49,815 nucleotides of DNA from an uncultured Oscillospiraceae bacterium (GCA_900546785.1 URED01000013.1:1-49815), one strand, 5' to 3'; positions 17,666-27,194 are shown, counted from the stretch's first letter. Notes: a model not told the origin generated them from the sequence alone. Made by a program: numbers and translations.

Positions 17666-20005
17666 TTATCTGCGCCTCTTTCTTGATTTTTTTAATATTC
17701 CGCCAAGCTCAACTATATCGCTGTAATTCGTTGCGGAATTTATGATCCTGAAGCCTTCTGCGTCGCTGGTAAGCTCGCAGGACAGGCGCGCTTTTGCGTG
17801 CTCCTCGTATGCAGAGCTGTCAAGCGAGCTGTCTACATACAGCTTCACCATCTTGTTCTTTTCCCGCACAACGGTAACGGTGTGGTTTGAATCGCTGATG
17901 GAATTTTCGGATCTCAGCCGCAGCGTGCCCATGTTTACACTGATGATGCCTCTGTCTATTCTTATCAGAATATCATCATTCTGGCAGATCACGCCGTTGT
18001 TTCCGTCATATTCAAAAACGATCGTGAAATCGTTTACGTCGCCGTCCGAATCGGTCCTCTTATCCGTTTTGCCGAATTGGAAGATCCTGACCTCAAACGG
18101 CGCAAGCGTAAGGTTTATTTTATCATTGTAATTATACAGATCCGAACTTTCTACAGTGCCCCTGCTCAGAATATTGAAGCGCCTTGCGTTTTTCAGCCCC
18201 TCGGGGCAGCCCATAAGCTTGTTGAGCGTCAGCGTCAGCGGCGTAGCCTCGTGCGTTGGGTTTCTGAGCGCGATCACGCCCTCGCCGTCCTCTGTCCACG
18301 AAGCGTAACAGTAAATGTTGTTCTGCGCCGGATCGCCGCCCAAAAGCATGGCATTTTTTAAGATATGGTGATTCGCCCTCTGCCACTTCAGAACGCGGGC
18401 AAGGATTCTCCATTTCTCGTCGTTCATCATGGATGGGGAGATATAAAGCTCGCACAGCGCGGAACCGCGGCACGCATTCCAGAAAAAGACCTTTTCAAAT
18501 TCTTCGTCCGTATAGTCCAAATGCGCCTCGCGCCCATAGATCGGCTCGTGATTATATATGTTGCCCAAAGGGAACTGAAGTCCGCGGGTAACAATAAAAT
18601 CATAGTAAACGGAATCACGGTAGGTCATCTCCGCGTCCGCCTGAGATTGCTCGTTTCTCGCATAGTTTTCCGCAAAGCCTATATCGCCGCTGTTCTGAAG
18701 CCATATGGAATTTACATACTGCAGCCACCAGGGCGAGGGGTTGACATAGCATGTAAAATTGATCCAAAGCTCCTTGCCCTGAGATTTTCTGGCATCGCGC
18801 AGAGCCTTGAATATCTTGATCCACCTGCGCCACAGCTCCGTGATGTAATACATATCGTGGTCGCCGCCGGTGATATGGTCATGCTTTTGGTTTTGGCACG
18901 GCTTAAGCGCAAAGCCGTCAAGCTTCCAGTAGGCAATATCGTTTTCCCTTGTTGCCTTAACAAGAAATTCTTTCAGATTATTCAGATATGTTTTAGAGCA
19001 AACGCAAATGTCGTTCGACTCCGCATTATAGTATCCGAAACCGCCGCGTTCTATCCTTTTGGCAAATTTAGAATTGAAATTATATCCGCCGCGCGGCCCG
19101 AGCCACAGCCCAAAGCTGCTGCCGAGTCTGTTTGTAAGGCTGCTGAGATCAAGAAAACCGTTGGGAAATCTTTTCTGATTGACGCTCCAGAAATCCGCCT
19201 TGTAATTGTTCCAGCCGTCGTCTATCACATACCCGTCAAGCGGGGCAACGCCGTTAGAGGACAGCTTGCTCTCCACCTTGTAAAACGCCGCCTCGGTATT
19301 GTCCGCGTCTATATCCATCATTCTGTCATACCACGTGTTGTACTGCACGCGAAAATCCGATTTTACGGAGATACGGTCAATATATTCGAAAAACGCTTTT
19401 CTGAGATCCACCATCATGGCGCTCTTTGCCGCGCCCATAACGGTCGTGGGGCAGATGATCTTGCCGGTTGCGTTTTTACCTATAAAATAAACGACTTCGC
19501 CTCTGCCGTGAAACACGCCGTTTTTGGTGCCGGGGAAAACGCAGCCGAAAAACAGGCTGTCAATATAAAAGGGCTGGCCAAGGTTGGAATAAAATTCATC
19601 TATCTCGCTTTTGCCGCCGTTTGCCGTGTAGGAGGATTTAGAGTTTACGATGCCTATGTTTTCAAGCATTACATAGTCTATCACTTTCGGCTCGCTCTGC
19701 TCAATGGCAATCTGTTTTTCAAGCGTTTCGCCGTCAGAACCTATGCGGTAGCTCATCGTTACCGTGGTGTTCATTTCCTCTTTAAAGCGGAAAAAGAGCT
19801 TGCCGTCTTTTTCAACAGCCTCGCTCACCGCAAGATTTTTTGAAGAAAGCGTGTCGCCGTCGGTAAATCTAATCTCAAATTCGCTGCCGCTTCCGTCAGG
19901 TATAAAAACCATTCCGGAATAAGTGTTGGTGATCTGAGAGGCGTATAGATACCCGTCCGTAACATTAAATTCTCTTTCCAGTTTTTTACTTTTTAATTTA
20001 AACAT
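17666..20005 (-). CDS. alpha-galactosidase-like glycoside hydrolase (GH36 type) with C-terminal lectin-like domain
   Basis: A 779-residue glycosidase of the GH36/melibiase type. An N-terminal beta-rich domain precedes a barrel with YVIDDGWNNYKADF, then GLWLGPRGGYN, then YWKLDGF, whose Asp is the expected nucleophile, and LQNSGDIGF, a candidate for the acid/base. The last 110 residues or so (FTIVFEYDGNNGVICQND..VTVVREKNKMVKLYVD) resemble a LamG/concanavalin-type sandwich. No signal peptide is present, so it should act inside the cell. ATG 20005 follows AAAGGAACGG that overlaps the TSCPD gene's stop. Alpha-galactoside specificity is inferred from the family only; other retaining alpha-glycosidase activities are possible. 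Confidence 0.72.
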   Translation of the reverse strand: MFKLKSKKLEREFNVTDGYLYASQITNTYSGMVFIPDGSGSEFEIRFTDGDTLSSKNLAVSEAVEKDGKLFFRFKEEMNTTVTMSYRIGSDGETLEKQIAIEQSEPKVIDYVMLENIGIVNSKSSYTANGGKSEIDEFYSNLGQPFYIDSLFFGCVFPGTKNGVFHGRGEVVYFIGKNATGKIICPTTVMGAAKSAMMVDLRKAFFEYIDRISVKSDFRVQYNTWYDRMMDIDADNTEAAFYKVESKLSSNGVAPLDGYVIDDGWNNYKADFWSVNQKRFPNGFLDLSSLTNRLGSSFGLWLGPRGGYNFNSKFAKRIERGGFGYYNAESNDICVCSKTYLNNLKEFLVKATRENDIAYWKLDGFALKPCQNQKHDHITGGDHDMYYITELWRRWIKIFKALRDARKSQGKELWINFTCYVNPSPWWLQYVNSIWLQNSGDIGFAENYARNEQSQADAEMTYRDSVYYDFIVTRGLQFPLGNIYNHEPIYGREAHLDYTDEEFEKVFFWNACRGSALCELYISPSMMNDEKWRILARVLKWQRANHHILKNAMLLGGDPAQNNIYCYASWTEDGEGVIALRNPTHEATPLTLTLNKLMGCPEGLKNARRFNILSRGTVESSDLYNYNDKINLTLAPFEVRIFQFGKTDKRTDSDGDVNDFTIVFEYDGNNGVICQNDDILIRIDRGIISVNMGTLRLRSENSISDSNHTVTVVREKNKMVKLYVDSSLDSSAYEEHAKARLSCELTSDAEGFRIINSATNYSDIVELGGILKKSRKRRR

Positions 20006-20018
20006 ATTCCGTTCCTTT

Positions 20019-20288
20019 TCACTGCTTGTCTTTGCTTTGCTTTTCTATCTCCTCAAGCGCTCTTGAAAGCTGGTCGGGGCAGGAGGTCTGCTTGAATCCG
20101 CATTTTATGCCGGCAAGCGCGCTCTTTACCTCGCTGATCTTCTTGCCCTTAACGAGCGCCGCTATGCCTTTCAGATTCCCGTTGCAGCCGCCGGTAAAGG
20201 TGACCGCCTGTATGGTCTCGTTGTCCGGCGCCATTTCAATCTCTATCTGCTTAGAGCATGTGCCCTGCGTTTTGTATGTGTATGTCAA
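20019..20288 (-). CDS. TSCPD domain protein (TIGR03905 family)
   Basis: An 89-residue protein carrying the eponymous motif QTSCPDQLSRAL, a GGCNGNLKGIAALVKG loop, and cysteines spaced as in the stand-alone TSCPD family of anaerobes. A related domain forms the C-terminus of some vitamin B12-dependent ribonucleotide reductases; the function of the free form is not established. The start is TTG at 20288, about ten bases after GGGAAG. It is the first gene of the minus-strand operon with the GH36-like enzyme and signal peptidase. The genes share transcription but no clear pathway. Confidence 0.88.
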   Translation of the reverse strand: MTYTYKTQGTCSKQIEIEMAPDNETIQAVTFTGGCNGNLKGIAALVKGKKISEVKSALAGIKCGFKQTSCPDQLSRALEEIEKQSKDKQ

Positions 20289-20410
20289 TTTATAAACACT
20301 TCCCGTATATTTTTATATAACTCTTTATAATTATAATAAATATCAAACGCCTTTTCAATAATAAATTATTACTTATTTTTGAATTTATCAAAATTCCGGC
20401 CACTTTCATC

Positions 20411-20439
20411 TTGAAAAGGCTACATCACTGTGATATGAT
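20411..20439 (+). promoter_or_regulatory. promoter of the iol operon
   Basis: TTGAAA (20411-20416), 17 bases, TATGAT (20434-20439). The spacer ends in the perfect 11-base palindrome ATCACTGTGAT (20424-20434), a likely operator overlapping the -10 box and shared in near-identical form with the PFOR promoter. Confidence 0.65.
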
Positions 20440-20543
20440 TAAAATAATTTGAAAAGCTGAAAACTGCGGATCTGCTTTCGGTTTAAAATGACGGGCAGCG
20501 GTCCGCGCTTTTCACGTAAATTAACAAAAAAGGGGTATTGTTT

Positions 20544-21560
20544 ATGCAAAAGATCAAAGTCGGTATCATCGGCGCGGGCAGGATAGGCCAGGTTCATGCA
20601 AAATCCATAACCTATCATATTCCGCAGGCACAGCTTGTTGCCATTTCTGATATTTATGAGGAAGGCGCAAAAAAAGTTGCCGAAGAGCTCGGCATTCCGA
20701 ATTATTATAAGGATTATCATGAAATACTGAATGATCCGTCAATAGATGCTGTCCTTATCTGTTCCTCAACGGATACGCATGCCGATATCGCCTGCGAGGC
20801 AGCTGCGGCAGGCAAGCACATTTTCTGTGAAAAACCCGTTGACCTCACGGTTGCCAAGATCAAAAAGGTTATAGAAGCTGTTGACAAAGCGGGCGTAAAG
20901 CTTCAGATCGGCTTCAACAGAAGATACGATCACAATTTTGCTTACATAAAGCAGCTAGAAAAGGATGGCAAGATCGGCAGGATCCAAACTGTCAAGATCA
21001 CAAGCCGCGATCCGGAACCGCCCGCAATAGATTATGTTAAAGTCTCCGGCGGCATTTTCCTTGATATGACCGTTCATGATTTTGATATGGCGCGTTTTAT
21101 CGGCGGCGAGGTTGAGGAAGTTTATGCAAACGCCACCGTTATGGTAGATCCCGCTATCGGCGAGGCGGGCGATGTGGATACCGCGCTTGTTGCGCTGAAG
21201 TTTAAGAGCGGCGCGATCGGCGTGATAGACAACTGCCGCAAGGCTTCCTATGGCTATGACCAGCGCCTTGAGGTGTTTGGCTCCAAGGGTCAGGCGTCCG
21301 CGGTGAACGACACGCCCACAAACGTTGCCTTTATAGACGAAAACGGCAGCGTTACGGATAAACCGCTTTATTTCTTTCTGGAAAGGTATATGCAGTCCTT
21401 CACGGATGAAATGACGCAGTTTATTGATTGTGTGATTAACGATAAACCTACCCAAACAACTGTATATGACGGGCTGGAGGCGCTTCGTTTAGGTCTTGCC
21501 GCTAAAAAATCCGTAGCGGAGCACAGACCTGTTAAGCTTTCAGAAATCGAGGGTTGCTGA
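20544..21560 (+). CDS. iolG: inositol 2-dehydrogenase / Gfo-Idh-MocA oxidoreductase
   Basis: NAD-dependent oxidation of myo-inositol to scyllo-inosose is the expected reaction. The 338-residue protein has the Rossmann motif GIIGAGRIGQVHAKS at its start, the family's EKPVDL (Lys in the active site) near residue 95, GGIFLDMTVHDFDMARF with the catalytic His-Asp region, and a Gfo/Idh C-terminal domain. AAGGGG lies nine bases before ATG 20544. It is the first of three same-strand iol genes, and its stop is followed at once by iolD. Some Gfo/Idh members act on other sugars, but the iolD and iolE neighbours support an inositol role. Confidence 0.92.
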   Translation: MQKIKVGIIGAGRIGQVHAKSITYHIPQAQLVAISDIYEEGAKKVAEELGIPNYYKDYHEILNDPSIDAVLICSSTDTHADIACEAAAAGKHIFCEKPVDLTVAKIKKVIEAVDKAGVKLQIGFNRRYDHNFAYIKQLEKDGKIGRIQTVKITSRDPEPPAIDYVKVSGGIFLDMTVHDFDMARFIGGEVEEVYANATVMVDPAIGEAGDVDTALVALKFKSGAIGVIDNCRKASYGYDQRLEVFGSKGQASAVNDTPTNVAFIDENGSVTDKPLYFFLERYMQSFTDEMTQFIDCVINDKPTQTTVYDGLEALRLGLAAKKSVAEHRPVKLSEIEGC

Positions 21561-21562
21561 TC

Positions 21563-23416
21563 ATGAAAAGAGAAAGATTAACCATGTCACAGGCACTTGT
21601 GCGCTTTCTTGACAATCAGTATATAGAGTGTGACGGCGTTGAAACAAAATTCGTTTCCGGCATATTCGGCATATTCGGCCACGGCTGCGTTGTCGGCGTA
21701 GGCCAGGCTCTTGAGCAGGGCGGTCACAATCTTAAATTCTATCAGGGCAAAAATGAGCAGAATATGGCGCTTGCCGCCGTTGCTTATGCAAAGCAGATGG
21801 ATAGAAAGGCAATTATTCCGTGTGTTTCTTCCATAGGCCCGGGCGCCACCAATATGGTAACGGCGTGCGGCTGCGCAACGGCAAACAGGATCCCGCTTCT
21901 TGTTCTGCCGGGCGATACCTTTGCCTGCCGCCAGCCCGACCCCGTTTTGCAGCAGGCAGAGTTTTTTGATAACTACGGCAGAACGGTAACGGATGCGTTT
22001 AAAGGCGTCTGCCATTATTTTGACAGGATCGTCAGACCGGAGCAGCTTATGACCGCGTGCCTGAACGCCATGCGCGTGCTGACCGACCCGGCGGATACGG
22101 GCGCCGTCTGCCTTGCGATGCCGCAGGACGTTGAGGGTGAAGCGTACGATTATCCCGAGCATTTCCTGCAAAAGCGCGTTTGGCATATGGACAGAAGACC
22201 GATCACGCAGTCCCAGCTTGAAAGGGCTGCCAGCCTGATCAAAGCTGCCAAAAAGCCCATCATTATCTGCGGCGGCGGCGTGCGCTACAGCGGCGCGGAA
22301 AAGGAATTGCTTGCTTTTGCCGAAAAATACAATATCCCCATCAGTGAAACGCAGGCGGGCAGAAGCCTTGTTTCGTGGGATCACCCGCTCAATCTCGGCG
22401 GTATCGGCGTAACGGGCGGCAAGGCCGCAAACGTGATCGGCAGGGATGCGGATCTGATCATCGGCGTCGGCACAAGGTTTACCGATTTTACCACTTCCTC
22501 TAAATGGCTGTTTAACGAAAACAGAAAAGTGCTGGGTATCAATATATGCCCGTTTGACGCTTATAAAATGGACGCGGAAGCAATCGTTGCAGACGCTAAA
22601 GAGGCGCTTACCGCCCTTATCGGCGCTTGCGAGGGCTATCAGACGGCGTATACAGATGAGATCGCTGCCGCCAAAAAAGAGTGGGACGCTATCGTTGACG
22701 AATATTATTCAACAGAGCTTCCCGGCGGCCTGAACCAGACGCTTGCGCTCGGTATCATCAATGAATTTATGAGCGAAAGCGATATTGCAGTCGGTTCCGC
22801 CGGCTCGCTTCCCGGCGATATGCAAAGGCTTTTCAGGCCCAAGAACCGCGGCACTTATCATATGGAATACGGCTATTCCAATATGGGTTATGAGATAAAC
22901 GGCGCGCTCGGCGTTAAGCTGGCAGAGCCGGAAAGGGAAGTTTATGCGTTCTGCGGGGACGGCTCGTTCCTTATGGCGCATTCGGAACTTTATACGTCTC
23001 TTCAGGAGGGTCTTAAGCTCAATATCTGCGTGTTTGATAATATGGGCTGGGGCTGCATAGAGAATCTGCAAAACAACCAGGGCACGGATACGTTCGGCAC
23101 GGTGTTCCGCGCAAGAGACCCCAAAACGGGCATGCTGGACGGAGATGAGCTCCCGGTCGATTTTGCCAGGATTGCTGAGGGCTACGGCGCTAAGGGCTAT
23201 ACGATCCGCACTTCGGATGAGCTTCGCGCCGCGCTTGAGGACGCCAAAAAGCAGACGAAAACCGTTCTGTTCGATATCAAAGTGCTGCCAAAAACGATGA
23301 CGCCGGGCTTTGAGTCCTGGTGGCGTGTAGGCGTTGCGGAGGTATCCAAGAGCAAGACCGTTGCGGCGGCTTATGAGGATATGCAAAAGCATATCAAAGA
23401 AACGTTTGATTATTGA
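21563..23416 (+). CDS. iolD: 3D-(3,5/4)-trihydroxycyclohexane-1,2-dione hydrolase
   Basis: Thiamine-diphosphate enzyme that opens the ring of the inositol-derived diketone. The N-terminal PYR domain includes GIFGIFGHGCVVGVGQAL and the E of the KNEQNMA segment. The C-terminal PP domain has YAFCGDGSFLMAHSEL and NMGWGCIENLQNNQG for cofactor and Mg binding. At about 617 residues it has normal length. ATG 21563 lies nine bases after GAGGG, which is inside the end of iolG, so the two genes are tightly coupled; TTG 21554 is a longer alternative. iolE begins 23 bases downstream. Confidence 0.94.
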   Translation: MKRERLTMSQALVRFLDNQYIECDGVETKFVSGIFGIFGHGCVVGVGQALEQGGHNLKFYQGKNEQNMALAAVAYAKQMDRKAIIPCVSSIGPGATNMVTACGCATANRIPLLVLPGDTFACRQPDPVLQQAEFFDNYGRTVTDAFKGVCHYFDRIVRPEQLMTACLNAMRVLTDPADTGAVCLAMPQDVEGEAYDYPEHFLQKRVWHMDRRPITQSQLERAASLIKAAKKPIIICGGGVRYSGAEKELLAFAEKYNIPISETQAGRSLVSWDHPLNLGGIGVTGGKAANVIGRDADLIIGVGTRFTDFTTSSKWLFNENRKVLGINICPFDAYKMDAEAIVADAKEALTALIGACEGYQTAYTDEIAAAKKEWDAIVDEYYSTELPGGLNQTLALGIINEFMSESDIAVGSAGSLPGDMQRLFRPKNRGTYHMEYGYSNMGYEINGALGVKLAEPEREVYAFCGDGSFLMAHSELYTSLQEGLKLNICVFDNMGWGCIENLQNNQGTDTFGTVFRARDPKTGMLDGDELPVDFARIAEGYGAKGYTIRTSDELRAALEDAKKQTKTVLFDIKVLPKTMTPGFESWWRVGVAEVSKSKTVAAAYEDMQKHIKETFDY

Positions 23417-23439
23417 TCTTTTGAAAGGTAATAAAAGTT

Positions 23440-24339
23440 ATGCTGGATAAGAATAAAGTTAAACTTGCCATCGCCCCCATCGGCTGGACGAATGATGATA
23501 TGCCGGATCTGGGCGCAGAGAATACATTTGAGCAGTGCATCAGCGAGATGGCGCTTGCGGGCTTCAAGGGCAGTGAGATCGGCAATAAATATCCCAAAGA
23601 TCCAAAAGTGCTCAAAAAGTATCTTGATATAAGAGGTTTACAGATCTGCAACGCATGGTTTTCCTCCTATCTCACGTCAAAGCCTTATGAAGAAACCATT
23701 GAGGCTTTCAAAAAGCACTGTGATATGCTGTATGAGCTTGGCGCAAAGGTCATCGGCGCCTCGGAGCAGGGTAATTCCATTCAGGGCTGTCTTGATAAAT
23801 CCATCCTTGATGAAAAGCCTTATTATACCGACGAGCAGTGGGATATCGTAACCAAAGGCTTTAACGAGATGGGCGCGTACGCCCGCTCAAAGGGTATGTA
23901 TTTTACCGTCCATCACCATATGGGCACAGGCGTTCAGACTGTGGAGGAGATCGATAGGCTTATGGAGATGACGGATCCCGATCTGGTCTATCTTCTGTTT
24001 GACAGCGGTCACCTCACGTTTGCGGGCATAGATCCCGTCCCCGTTCTCAAAAAGTATGTGAACCGCGTAAAGCACGTCCATCTAAAGGACGTCCGTATGG
24101 ACGTTTATAATAATCAGGTCGTCCCGAATCATATGAGTTTCCTTGACGCGGTGCGCGCAGGCGTGTTCACCGTTCCCGGAGACGGAGATGTGGATTTTAA
24201 GCCCATCTTTGATATCCTTGAGGAAAGCGGCTATGAAGGCTGGGTAGTTGTGGAGGCGGAGCAGGATCCTGCCAAGGCAAATCCGTTTGAGTACGCCGTT
24301 AAGGCAAGAAAATATATTGCCGAAAATACCGGGCTTTAA
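23440..24339 (+). CDS. iolE: myo-inosose-2 dehydratase
   Basis: Dehydrates scyllo-inosose to the diketone used by IolD. It is a 299-residue xylose-isomerase-like TIM barrel. Metal-binding and active-site stretches are visible: [33 protein letters not shown] and [10 protein letters not shown], with VVVEAEQDP at the end. GAAAGG precedes ATG 23440. In pathway order IolE acts between IolG and IolD. The downstream steps (iolB, iolC, iolJ, iolA) are not in this window, so catabolism is either completed by genes elsewhere or is partial. Confidence 0.95.
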   Translation: MLDKNKVKLAIAPIGWTNDDMPDLGAENTFEQCISEMALAGFKGSEIGNKYPKDPKVLKKYLDIRGLQICNAWFSSYLTSKPYEETIEAFKKHCDMLYELGAKVIGASEQGNSIQGCLDKSILDEKPYYTDEQWDIVTKGFNEMGAYARSKGMYFTVHHHMGTGVQTVEEIDRLMEMTDPDLVYLLFDSGHLTFAGIDPVPVLKKYVNRVKHVHLKDVRMDVYNNQVVPNHMSFLDAVRAGVFTVPGDGDVDFKPIFDILEESGYEGWVVVEAEQDPAKANPFEYAVKARKYIAENTGL

Positions 24340-24355
24340 TACGAACTTCAAATTT

Positions 24356-24384
24356 AAAAGAGCGGCACGTCCGCTCTTTTTTTT
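24356..24384 (+). terminator. terminator of the iol operon
   Basis: Stem AAAAGAGCGG/CCGCTCTTTT with a five-base loop and a run of T. Confidence 0.92.
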
Positions 24385-24448
24385 ACTTTCCGAAAAGACT
24401 CGTTTTCGGCTACCTTTATTTATCAAAATCCCAAAAAACAAAATTCAG

Positions 24449-24496
24449 GCTCCCCTGTGTAAGGGGAGCTGGCAGCTATGCTGCCTGAGGGGTTGT
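24449..24496 (+). repeat. palindromic intergenic repeat, copy 1
   Basis: Unit of about 48 bases: hairpin GCTCCCC..GGGGAGC, then a second hairpin GGCAGC..GCTGCC, ending GAGGGGTTGT. It is one of three related copies in the iolE to ABC-transporter gap. It contains no coding sequence. Confidence 0.8.
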
Positions 24497-24535
24497 AAAA
24501 AACGCAGCGCTATTTAAAACAATAACGCCTCTGCA

Positions 24536-24589
24536 ACAATCCCTCCGTCATTGCTTACGCAATGCCACCTCCCTCTGCACGAGGGAGGC
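24536..24589 (-). repeat. palindromic intergenic repeat, copy 2 (inverted)
   Basis: The reverse complement begins GCCTCCCT..AGGGAGG, continues with GGCATTGCGTAAGCAATG and ends GGAGGGATTGT. It is the same architecture as copies 1 and 3 in opposite orientation, with compensatory differences that keep both hairpins paired. Confidence 0.75.
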
Positions 24590-24597
24590 GAAAAGTG

Positions 24598-24645
24598 GCT
24601 CCCCTGTGCAAGGGGAGCTGTCGGCAAAGTCGACTGAGGGGTTGT
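24598..24645 (+). repeat. palindromic intergenic repeat, copy 3
   Basis: GCTCCCC..GGGGAGC hairpin, then GTCGGCAAAGTCGAC and the conserved end GAGGGGTTGT. It is closely similar to copy 1 and in the same orientation. Bases 24646-24760 after it hold no gene that I can see. Confidence 0.8.
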
Positions 24646-24760
24646 AAAAACTACCGTACAAAGCGAATCAATCTCAGCAACAGCCCTGTCATTTCCGCCG
24701 TATTGTAATATTTAATAATTCCGTGCAGATGTGTGTGCCTTTTTATAAGCAGAATACCTA

Positions 24761-24789
24761 TTGACTTTAGTACGCTAATACGATAAAAT
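24761..24789 (+). promoter_or_regulatory. promoter of the amino acid ABC transporter
   Basis: TTGACT (24761-24766), 17 bases, TAAAAT (24784-24789), 29 bases before the ATG of the binding-protein gene. Confidence 0.78.
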
Positions 24790-24818
24790 TAAGGTATCAA
24801 ATGAACGGAGGAATACAT

Positions 24819-25610
24819 ATGAAGAAGTTTAAAAAGTTTTTGGCAGTGCTTTTGTCTGTGCTGTTCGTAGCAGGCTGTTTTGCCGCATGCTCAAATTCCG
24901 AAGAAGAAACGAGCGATCTTGCGTACATTCAGGATAAGGGCACAATGATCATCGGTATTACCGAATATGCGCCCATGAATTATCTCGATGAAAACGGCGA
25001 CTGGACCGGCTTTGATACCGAGTTTGCCCAGGCAGTTTGCGAAAAGCTGGGCGTTGAAGCGCAGTTCCAGGTGATCGACTGGGATAATAAGATCTTTGAG
25101 CTGGATTCAAAGGCAATAGACTGCTGCTGGAACGGCATGACGCTTACGGATGAAGTTATGGCAGCCATGAACTGCACGAATGCTTATGTAAAAAATGAGC
25201 AGATCCTTGTTATGAAGAGCAATGTTATCGGCAATTATACAGATGCCGCTTCGCTTGCAAATCTCACATTTGCTGCGGAAAGCGGTTCTGCCGGCGCGGC
25301 TGCCATCGAGGATCTCGGCTACGGTGCAAACTGCACAACGGTCACCGCGCAGTCTGACGCGCTTATGGAGGTTGAAAGCGGCTCTGTTGACGCCTGTGTA
25401 ATAGACAGCACCATGGCAAACGCCATGACGGGCGAGGGTACCAGCTATTCCGATCTTGCCGCCGGTCTTATCCTCACTTCGGAGGAGTACGGCATCGGCT
25501 TCAGAAAGGATTCTGACGTTACGGCAGAGGTCAATCAGATCATAGAAGAGATGAAAGCGGACGGCTCTCTTCAGGAGCTTGCAGATAAATATCAGCTTAC
25601 TCTTGCTTGA
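24819..25610 (+). CDS. polar amino acid ABC transporter, substrate-binding lipoprotein
   Basis: Periplasmic-binding-protein type 2 receptor of the His/Gln family that delivers an amino acid to the permease encoded next. It has a lipoprotein signal peptide with lipobox VAGC, and a second Cys follows in FAAC. The mature domain has the family features GTMIIGITEYAPMNY, GDWTGFDTEFAQAV, CCWNGMTLTDE and EYGIGFRKDSD. ATG 24819 has GGAGGAA before it; the ATG at 24801 lies upstream of that site and is rejected as the start. It is the first gene of a binding-protein, permease, ATPase operon. The specific amino acid is unknown. Confidence 0.93.
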   Translation: MKKFKKFLAVLLSVLFVAGCFAACSNSEEETSDLAYIQDKGTMIIGITEYAPMNYLDENGDWTGFDTEFAQAVCEKLGVEAQFQVIDWDNKIFELDSKAIDCCWNGMTLTDEVMAAMNCTNAYVKNEQILVMKSNVIGNYTDAASLANLTFAAESGSAGAAAIEDLGYGANCTTVTAQSDALMEVESGSVDACVIDSTMANAMTGEGTSYSDLAAGLILTSEEYGIGFRKDSDVTAEVNQIIEEMKADGSLQELADKYQLTLA

Positions 25611-25708
25611 TAGAACGGACGGGTTTTAAATAATTTCCGATAGGGCAGGGGATTTCCTCTGCCCTTAGTTCTCTTTGGCTTTCAGCCGCATTCGTTTTGA
25701 AAGGTAAA

Positions 25709-26374
25709 ATGATTCTTATGGATATGGATCTGTTTTTGCGGGTTACAAGGGATCTGCTGGAAGGGATTGGCATGACGGCGCGCCTTTTTGCGCTTACCCT
25801 TGTGTTTTCGCTCCCGCTCGGGCTTGTCATAAGCTTTGGTTCCATGAGCAAGTTCCTGCCTCTTAAATTTATTACCAAAGCTTTTGTTTGGGTAATACGC
25901 GGAACACCGCTTATGCTTCAGCTCATAGTTGTTTATTACGGCCCCGGCCTTATCTTCGGCTGGGATCTGCTTGAAAGGTTCAGCGCCGTTCTTATTGCGT
26001 TCGTCATAAATTATTCCTGCTATTTTTCGGAGATATACAGGGGCGGAATAGAGGCGATTCCGCGCGGTCAGTATGAAGCGGGGCAGGTGCTCGGCATGAC
26101 CAAATCGCAGATCTTTTTTAAGGTGGTGCTTTTTCAGGTCATAAAACGCATCGTTCCGCCTATGAGCAACGAGATCATCACCCTTGTTAAGGATACTTCG
26201 CTGGCAAGGATTATCGCCGTGTATGAGATCATCTGGATGGCGCAGAACTACATAAAGCTGGAGGGGCTGATCTGGCCTCTGTTTTACACAGCTGCGTTTT
26301 ATCTTGTTTTCAACGGCGTATTAACGCTCCTGTTCGGCTATATTGAAAAGAAAATGGATTATTATAAGGGTTAA
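25709..26374 (+). CDS. polar amino acid ABC transporter permease
   Basis: About 221-residue inner-membrane protein of the HisMQ/GlnP family with about five helices. It has the cytoplasmic EAA-type loop [20 protein letters not shown] that contacts the ATPase, and the preceding [12 protein letters not shown] typical of the family. The start is uncertain: GAAAGG sits four bases before ATG 25709 and 13 before ATG 25718. Its stop is six bases before the ATPase start at 26380. Confidence 0.93.
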   Translation: MILMDMDLFLRVTRDLLEGIGMTARLFALTLVFSLPLGLVISFGSMSKFLPLKFITKAFVWVIRGTPLMLQLIVVYYGPGLIFGWDLLERFSAVLIAFVINYSCYFSEIYRGGIEAIPRGQYEAGQVLGMTKSQIFFKVVLFQVIKRIVPPMSNEIITLVKDTSLARIIAVYEIIWMAQNYIKLEGLIWPLFYTAAFYLVFNGVLTLLFGYIEKKMDYYKG

Positions 26375-26379
26375 TGCAT

Positions 26380-27162
26380 ATGTCTGTTTTGGAAATAAAT
26401 AATATAAAGAAAAGCTTCGGCAGCAACGAAGTGCTGTGCGGCATATCCTTTTCGCTGGAGGAGGGCGAGGTGCTTTCCATCATCGGTTCTTCGGGCAGCG
26501 GCAAAACAACGCTGCTGCGCTGCATGAACTTCCTTGAACGGGCGGACGAGGGTACCATCGCGGTAGACGGCAATATTATTTTTGATGCTGCCGTAAAAGG
26601 CAAGCTTTCCGAAAAAGAAATCAGAAAGAACCGCCTGAATTTCGGGCTGGTATTTCAGGATTTCAACCTTTTCCCGCAATACAGCGTTATGGATAATTTG
26701 CTGCTTGCGCCCAAGCTGCTTGCAAAGGAATCGCCTGATTATAAGAAAAATAAGGATAAGATAAATGCAGAGATCGCCCAAAAGGCGGAATCCTTGCTTG
26801 AAAAGGTTGGTCTTTCAGATAAAAAAGACGCATACCCCTGCGAGCTTTCCGGCGGGCAGAAGCAGCGTGTTTCCATTGCAAGGGCGCTCTGCCTTTCGCC
26901 GCGCGTGTTGTTTTTCGATGAGCCTACCTCCGCGCTGGATCCGGAGCTGACGGGCGAGATCTTAAAGGTCATCAAGAGCCTTGCGGCAGATAATATGACC
27001 ATGGTAATCGTTACGCATGAAATGAAGTTTGCGCATGATGTTTCCGATAAAGTCATATTTATGGACGGCGGCGTCATCTGCGAAGAGGGCACGCCCCAGC
27101 AGGTATTTGATCACCCGCAGCACGAACGCACAAAGGCATTTCTGCAAAGCTACGAAAATTGA
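26380..27162 (+). CDS. polar amino acid ABC transporter ATP-binding protein
   Basis: ATPase of the GlnQ/HisP type that powers the transporter. It has Walker [10 protein letters not shown], signature LSGGQKQRV, Walker [13 protein letters not shown] and the switch histidine in VIVTHEMKF. It has about 260 residues, with an insertion of about 15 residues ([18 protein letters not shown]) ahead of the signature that is common in clostridial members. ATG 26380 is preferred over 26374 because AAGGG lies nine bases before it. It completes the operon. Confidence 0.95.
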   Translation: MSVLEINNIKKSFGSNEVLCGISFSLEEGEVLSIIGSSGSGKTTLLRCMNFLERADEGTIAVDGNIIFDAAVKGKLSEKEIRKNRLNFGLVFQDFNLFPQYSVMDNLLLAPKLLAKESPDYKKNKDKINAEIAQKAESLLEKVGLSDKKDAYPCELSGGQKQRVSIARALCLSPRVLFFDEPTSALDPELTGEILKVIKSLAADNMTMVIVTHEMKFAHDVSDKVIFMDGGVICEEGTPQQVFDHPQHERTKAFLQSYEN

Positions 27163-27194
27163 ATCCCGCATATAAAAAAACAGGAAGTGATGTT

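Noticed and set aside
18365..19843. 492-codon open frame on the plus strand
   Set aside because: It is entirely antisense to the GH36-like gene, whose sequence is clearly conserved. It has no ribosome site and an odd composition.
24449..24645. CRISPR array
   Set aside because: The units alternate in orientation, are about 50 bp with internal hairpins, are not separated by uniform spacers, and no cas gene is near.
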